Shown here piece after piece: positions 60,933 through 64,000 of a stretch of 64,000 nucleotides of DNA. Source of the stretch: Streptomyces phaeofaciens (GTDB lineage Bacteria > Actinomycetota > Actinomycetes > Streptomycetales > Streptomycetaceae); the NCBI RefSeq assembly GCF_014648915.1, contig NZ_BMSA01000006.1, forward strand, positions 124,001 through 188,000. The letters run 5' to 3'. A model generated the notes under the pieces. That model was not told where the DNA came from. It worked only from the letters and a program-made list of their open reading frames with translations, and ran no database searches. Positions within the stretch are counted from its first letter, which is position 1, and each line of letters starts with the position of its first letter. Both the position numbers and the translations under genes were made by a program.

Positions 60933-61020
60933 GGCGGTGTGGCCCTCCTGACGTGCGGCTTCCCTCCCGCCGTCCGGGCCCGGGTGACGGGAGGGAGAAG
61001 CGCGGCGGCGGGGCCCGCTC

Positions 61021-61620
61021 AGCGGCCGGCGAGCGCCCGGATCTCGTCGGCGATCAGCTTGGGGTCCTCCTCGGCCATGAAGTGACCGCAGGAGACGGTG
61101 CGGTGCTCCAGATCGTCGGTCCACGCGCTCCACAGCGAGGAAGGAGGCGAAGAAGGGGTCGGCGGTCGCCCGGATCATCTCCTCGGGCAGGCCGGGGGTC
61201 TGGGCCATCAGGTAGAGGTGGAAGCCGACGGCGGCAGAGACCCCGTGCAGGGCGTCCCACAATGTCGAGGGTGGGCAGGACGTCGAGGAACAGGGCGCGG
61301 GAGACCGTCTCCGGGTGATCCATGGCGGCGCGGAACGCGACCAGGGCGCCGCGGTCGTGCCCGGCCAGGGTGAACCGGTCGTGCCCCAGTTCGGCGGCGA
61401 GGCGTACGACGTCCCCGGCCATGGTCCGTTTGGAGTAGACCTCGGGGCCGGTCTCGGCGGGCTTGTCGCTGGCGCCGTAGCCGCGCAGGTCCGGGCAGAT
61501 GACGGTGCGGTCGGTCGCGAGGTCGGCGGCGACGTGCCGCCACATCAGGTGGGTCTGCGGGAAGCCGTGCAGCAGGACGACCGGGGCGCCGCCGACGCGG
61601 CACTCGGCGCGCACGCCCCC
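61021..61620 (-). pseudogene. Frameshifted alpha/beta hydrolase (haloacetate dehalogenase-like)
   Basis: Three frames carry consecutive parts of one protein: VVLLHGFPQTHLMWRHVAAD with nucleophile elbow GHDRGA (frame ending near 61270); then WDALHGVSAAVGFHLYLMAQ and ADPFFASFL (near 61262-61145); then WSAWTDDLEHRTVSCGHFMA and the end IRALAGR (61140-61021). Two shifts plus loss of the segment between FFASFL and WSAWT make it non-functional. Intact relatives of the fluoroacetate/haloacetate dehalogenase type are about 290 residues. Confidence 0.82.
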
Positions 61621-61804
61621 TCCTCCACCGGGTCGGCGGACAGCGACGCGTGAGAGCGGTCGCGGCTCTCACGGCAGTGTGTGCGTGAGCGGATGGCGCG
61701 GTACCGGGTGGGATCCAGCGGCATGACGTGGGGACAGCCAACGCGTTGATCAGCGGAAACGTGAGCGGGCCGCCCCGCCCGGTCGCGTAGCCGACACCAC
61801 ACGA

Positions 61805-61832
61805 CCCCGGGCCGGAGGAATCCGGCCCGGGG
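61805..61832. terminator. Terminator after the FG-GAP protein gene
   Basis: CCCCGGGCCGGA pairs with TCCGGCCCGGGG (12 bp, GGAA loop), 25 bases beyond the stop codon on the minus strand. Confidence 0.8.
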
Positions 61833-61856
61833 CCCCATGGTGTTCGTGGGCGGGTG

Positions 61857-64000
61857 TCAGCCCAGGCGCTGCACCGTCGTCCAGCCGTCCGCGCGCAGGG
61901 TGGCCGCGGTGCCGAGGGCCGTGGCGGTGCCCGTGTACAGCTGGAGGGCACCGGCCGCGTTGGTGGCGAAGACATCGGGGATGCCGTCGCCGGTGATGTC
62001 GGGGCTGCCGTGGACCAGGGGGTGCTCGGTGTAGGTCCAGGTGCCGGAGACGTAGGTGTCGTCCCCGTCCAGGCTCGACGCGGACGAGCCCAGGCTGGCG
62101 AGGACCGTGCCGACCCCGTCGCTGTCGAGGATGCCCTTGCGCAGGATGAGGTTGCCGGCCGAGGTGCGGTACGTCATGTCGGCCGCACCGTCGTCGTTGT
62201 AGTCGGCGATCGCCACGAAGTCCCGCTCCGTGGCGCCCCAGGCGGAGGACGTCATCTTGGCCGCCTCGCTGAACGTGCCGCCGCTGTAGCCGCTGAGGAT
62301 CCACAGCTCGTTGCCGGCCGCCCCGCCGGCCACGAACAGCTCCGGCTGCCCGTCCCCGGTGATGTCGCCCGCCGACTTGATCTCCGAGAAGGTGGAGGGG
62401 GCGGGTGTGCTCGCCGGGAGGCGTACCTCGACGCGCTTGGTGACGTCGATGGCGCCGTAGCCGTCGCCGGGGTAGATGAACAGGCGGCCGTCGGGTGTGC
62501 GGACCACCCAGTCGCTGACGCCGTCGCCGTTGAGGAAGTCCCCGTTGTGAGTGACCAGGGCGTAGGTGCCGGTGCCGTCCCAGATGTGCGGGGCGGTGGC
62601 GCCGTCCTTGATCAGGGTGCCCTTCTTGTGGGTGCCGAAGGCGCTGGACAGCCAGGTGCCGTTCTGCGACATCGAGTCGATCCAGAGGTTGCCCGCGGCG
62701 GTGACATGGGCGAGGTCGGCGTCGCCGTCGCCGTTGAGGTCGCCGGGGCCGTCGGCCGTGGTGCGCGGTTTGACGTAGAAGAAGTACTTGCGAGGGTTGG
62801 GGGAGAGGTTGCCGGCCGAGTCCACGGACTTGACGTACAGGGTGTTGGGGCCGGCGGCCGGGGGCTGGATGCCGGTGATGGTGGCCGTCTTGACGGCCGT
62901 CGTGCAGGACTTGGTGAGGCCGCCCGAGGTGCCCTGTGATCCGCCGGCGCAGGCGTAGCCGGCGTAGTTGGTGGAGTTGATGGACCAGACGAACTTCACG
63001 ATGTCGGTCTCGGAGGACGAGCCGACCGCGAAGGTGAAGCTTCCGGAGTTGCCGAAGGGCTTGACGGACCAGACGTCGGGCTCGCTGTCGCCGTCGCCGT
63101 CACCGGGGAAGTCGGTGGAGACGACCTCCGCGGGGGAGTCGGGCAGGTCGGTGTCGTAGGTGAAGCGGCACACGCCGTCCCCGCCGGTGGGTGCCCAGCC
63201 GCTGCTGACCTTGGCGTCCCAGGCCCGCACCCGCCACGAGTAGGTGATCCCGGTGGACAGATACGACTTGATGGAGACCCCGCCGACCTCGCCGTCGTCC
63301 ACGGACTTGGTGAAGGTCTTCGTCGTGGTGTCGGACTTGCCGGTCTGCCAGAGCTGGAACTCCAGCTTGGTCAGGTCGCTGTCCGGGTCGGTCGCCTTGC
63401 CGCTGATGGTGATCGTGTCGGCCTTGCCGACCTTGATGTACGGCGAGGCGGAGGTGTCGCAGGAGCCGGGGCTCATGGTGACGGACGTCGGGGTGTTCGG
63501 CTTCCGGTTGTAGGTGACGTCCAGCGTGGGGGAGCCGTCGCTCTCGGCCTTGAACTTCTTCCAGGAGTAGGTGTCCGTCTCCAGGCTGCTGGAGGAACCG
63601 GTCGGCGCGGAGGCCGAGGTGGAGGCCACCAGACCCAGGTTGAAGCTGGTCACGCCGTCGTCGGCCGCGTCCTGGAGCAGCGAGGTGACGGTGAAGTTGA
63701 CGTAGGCGTCCGGGCAGGAGCTGTTGGACTTCCAGCCGTAGGCGAAGGACTTGGAGGTGATCTTCCGCTTCCAGGACGGCTGCCGGTTCCAGGTGGTCTT
63801 GGAGGTGAAGTCGCCCGTGCCCCACAGCTGGACCGTGCGCTTGCTGCACGACCAGGAGTGGGTCTCCAGGAGCTTCAGGGTGGCGCTGGAGACGTCCGCG
63901 CCCGAGATGGATTTCCTCAGTTTCATGCGGAAGAACGAGCGGGCCGTGCCCCAGGTCTCCCGCTCGAAGCCGACGCGGGCTTCCTTCGTGTCCTCGTTGT
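61857..64000 (-). CDS. FG-GAP/VCBS repeat surface protein, 5'-truncated by window
   Basis: Open to the window edge; 714 codons visible. The visible N-terminal part (ATLKLLETHSWSC, WNRQPSWKRKITSK, VNFTVTSLLQDAADDG) resembles DNRLRE-type wall-protein modules, followed by fibronectin-like strands. The C-terminal half has five FG-GAP/VCBS-type Asp-rich repeats: GDLNGDGDADLAHV, GDFLNGDGVSDWVV, GDITGDGQPELFV, ADYNDDGAADMTY and PDITGDGIPDVFA, expected to form a beta-propeller that binds Ca2+. Likely secreted; relatives in Streptomyces are long YD-repeat-free adhesion proteins. The start lies outside. Confidence 0.85.
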   Translation of the reverse strand, partial: NEDTKEARVGFERETWGTARSFFRMKLRKSISGADVSSATLKLLETHSWSCSKRTVQLWGTGDFTSKTTWNRQPSWKRKITSKSFAYGWKSNSSCPDAYVNFTVTSLLQDAADDGVTSFNLGLVASTSASAPTGSSSSLETDTYSWKKFKAESDGSPTLDVTYNRKPNTPTSVTMSPGSCDTSASPYIKVGKADTITISGKATDPDSDLTKLEFQLWQTGKSDTTTKTFTKSVDDGEVGGVSIKSYLSTGITYSWRVRAWDAKVSSGWAPTGGDGVCRFTYDTDLPDSPAEVVSTDFPGDGDGDSEPDVWSVKPFGNSGSFTFAVGSSSETDIVKFVWSINSTNYAGYACAGGSQGTSGGLTKSCTTAVKTATITGIQPPAAGPNTLYVKSVDSAGNLSPNPRKYFFYVKPRTTADGPGDLNGDGDADLAHVTAAGNLWIDSMSQNGTWLSSAFGTHKKGTLIKDGATAPHIWDGTGTYALVTHNGDFLNGDGVSDWVVRTPDGRLFIYPGDGYGAIDVTKRVEVRLPASTPAPSTFSEIKSAGDITGDGQPELFVAGGAAGNELWILSGYSGGTFSEAAKMTSSAWGATERDFVAIADYNDDGAADMTYRTSAGNLILRKGILDSDGVGTVLASLGSSASSLDGDDTYVSGTWTYTEHPLVHGSPDITGDGIPDVFATNAAGALQLYTGTATALGTAATLRADGWTTVQRLG

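Overview
This is a 64 kb stretch of a Streptomyces chromosome (or a very close relative). The DNA is about 70% G+C with strong G/C at third codon positions, GTG and TTG starts are common, and several genes are actinobacterial or Streptomyces hallmarks: the WhiB-like regulator wblA, the anti-sigma-factor antagonist bldG with its partner, a Streptomyces-type Crp, a zinc-finger-free topA with a Lys/Ala tail, and a thymidylate kinase fused to a transporter-like domain. Gene order from about 4.5 to 57 kb matches, as I remember it, the conserved core around wblA, crp, acs, ssd/tad, bldG, hppA and topA in Streptomyces coelicolor. I see no CRISPR array, intact insertion sequence or intact prophage.

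Layout. 0.1-4.5 kb: a divergent SDR/LysR pair, tRNA-Pro(CGG), a Pr6Pr-type membrane protein, a metallophosphoesterase and a YqeY-like protein. 4.5-13.6 kb: a class A penicillin-binding protein divergent from wblA, two ArsA/Get3-like ATPases, and a run of small metabolic genes (DUF4177, RidA, Nudix, metallo-beta-lactamase fold, nucleotidyltransferase). 13.7-23.3 kb: crp divergent from nth, a CoA-type Nudix hydrolase, a MarP-like membrane protease, an epoxide hydrolase, a holin-like protein, nhaA and acetyl-CoA synthetase. 23.6-29.8 kb: a SulP transporter fused to a carbonic anhydrase, a deacetylase-like lipoprotein, a MinD/CooC-type ATPase and a Fic-like protein with a degenerate motif. 30.3-37.2 kb: a HAD phosphatase, a 6C-type small RNA and a compact Tad/Flp locus (ssd, tadA, tadB, tadC, pilin-like DUF4244, TadE, TadE-like). 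37-45.9 kb: a YprA/MrfA-type helicase, bldG with its ATPase-fold partner, the proton pyrophosphatase hppA, a lipoprotein and a methyltransferase. 45.9-55.1 kb: a repeat-filled gap, topA, the tmk fusion and the DNA polymerase III delta-prime subunit. 55.3-64 kb: an exported peptidase-like hydrolase, tRNA-Thr(CGT), then accessory DNA.

The accessory end (57-64 kb) is the most unusual part. Next to tRNA-Thr, two eroded integrase fragments form an 80-bp direct repeat about 1.07 kb apart. Between them lies what looks like the C-terminal end of a polymorphic toxin, with a small immunity-like gene overlapping its stop codon by 4 bases. A TetR-controlled SDR/deazaflavin operon with two matching operators, a frameshifted alpha/beta hydrolase pseudogene and a large FG-GAP repeat surface protein running off the window edge follow.

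Themes: development and envelope control (wblA, bldG, penicillin-binding protein, MarP-like protease, 6C RNA, Tad locus) and basic DNA and energy metabolism (nth, topA, tmk, holB, acs, hppA). Regulatory DNA visible directly includes a Crp consensus site upstream of crp, a T-N11-A box between the SDR and LysR genes, a DasR-like site upstream of acs, a palindrome centred on a start codon, and many strong hairpin terminators. All functional assignments are from reading motifs by eye and from memory of families; no database search was run.
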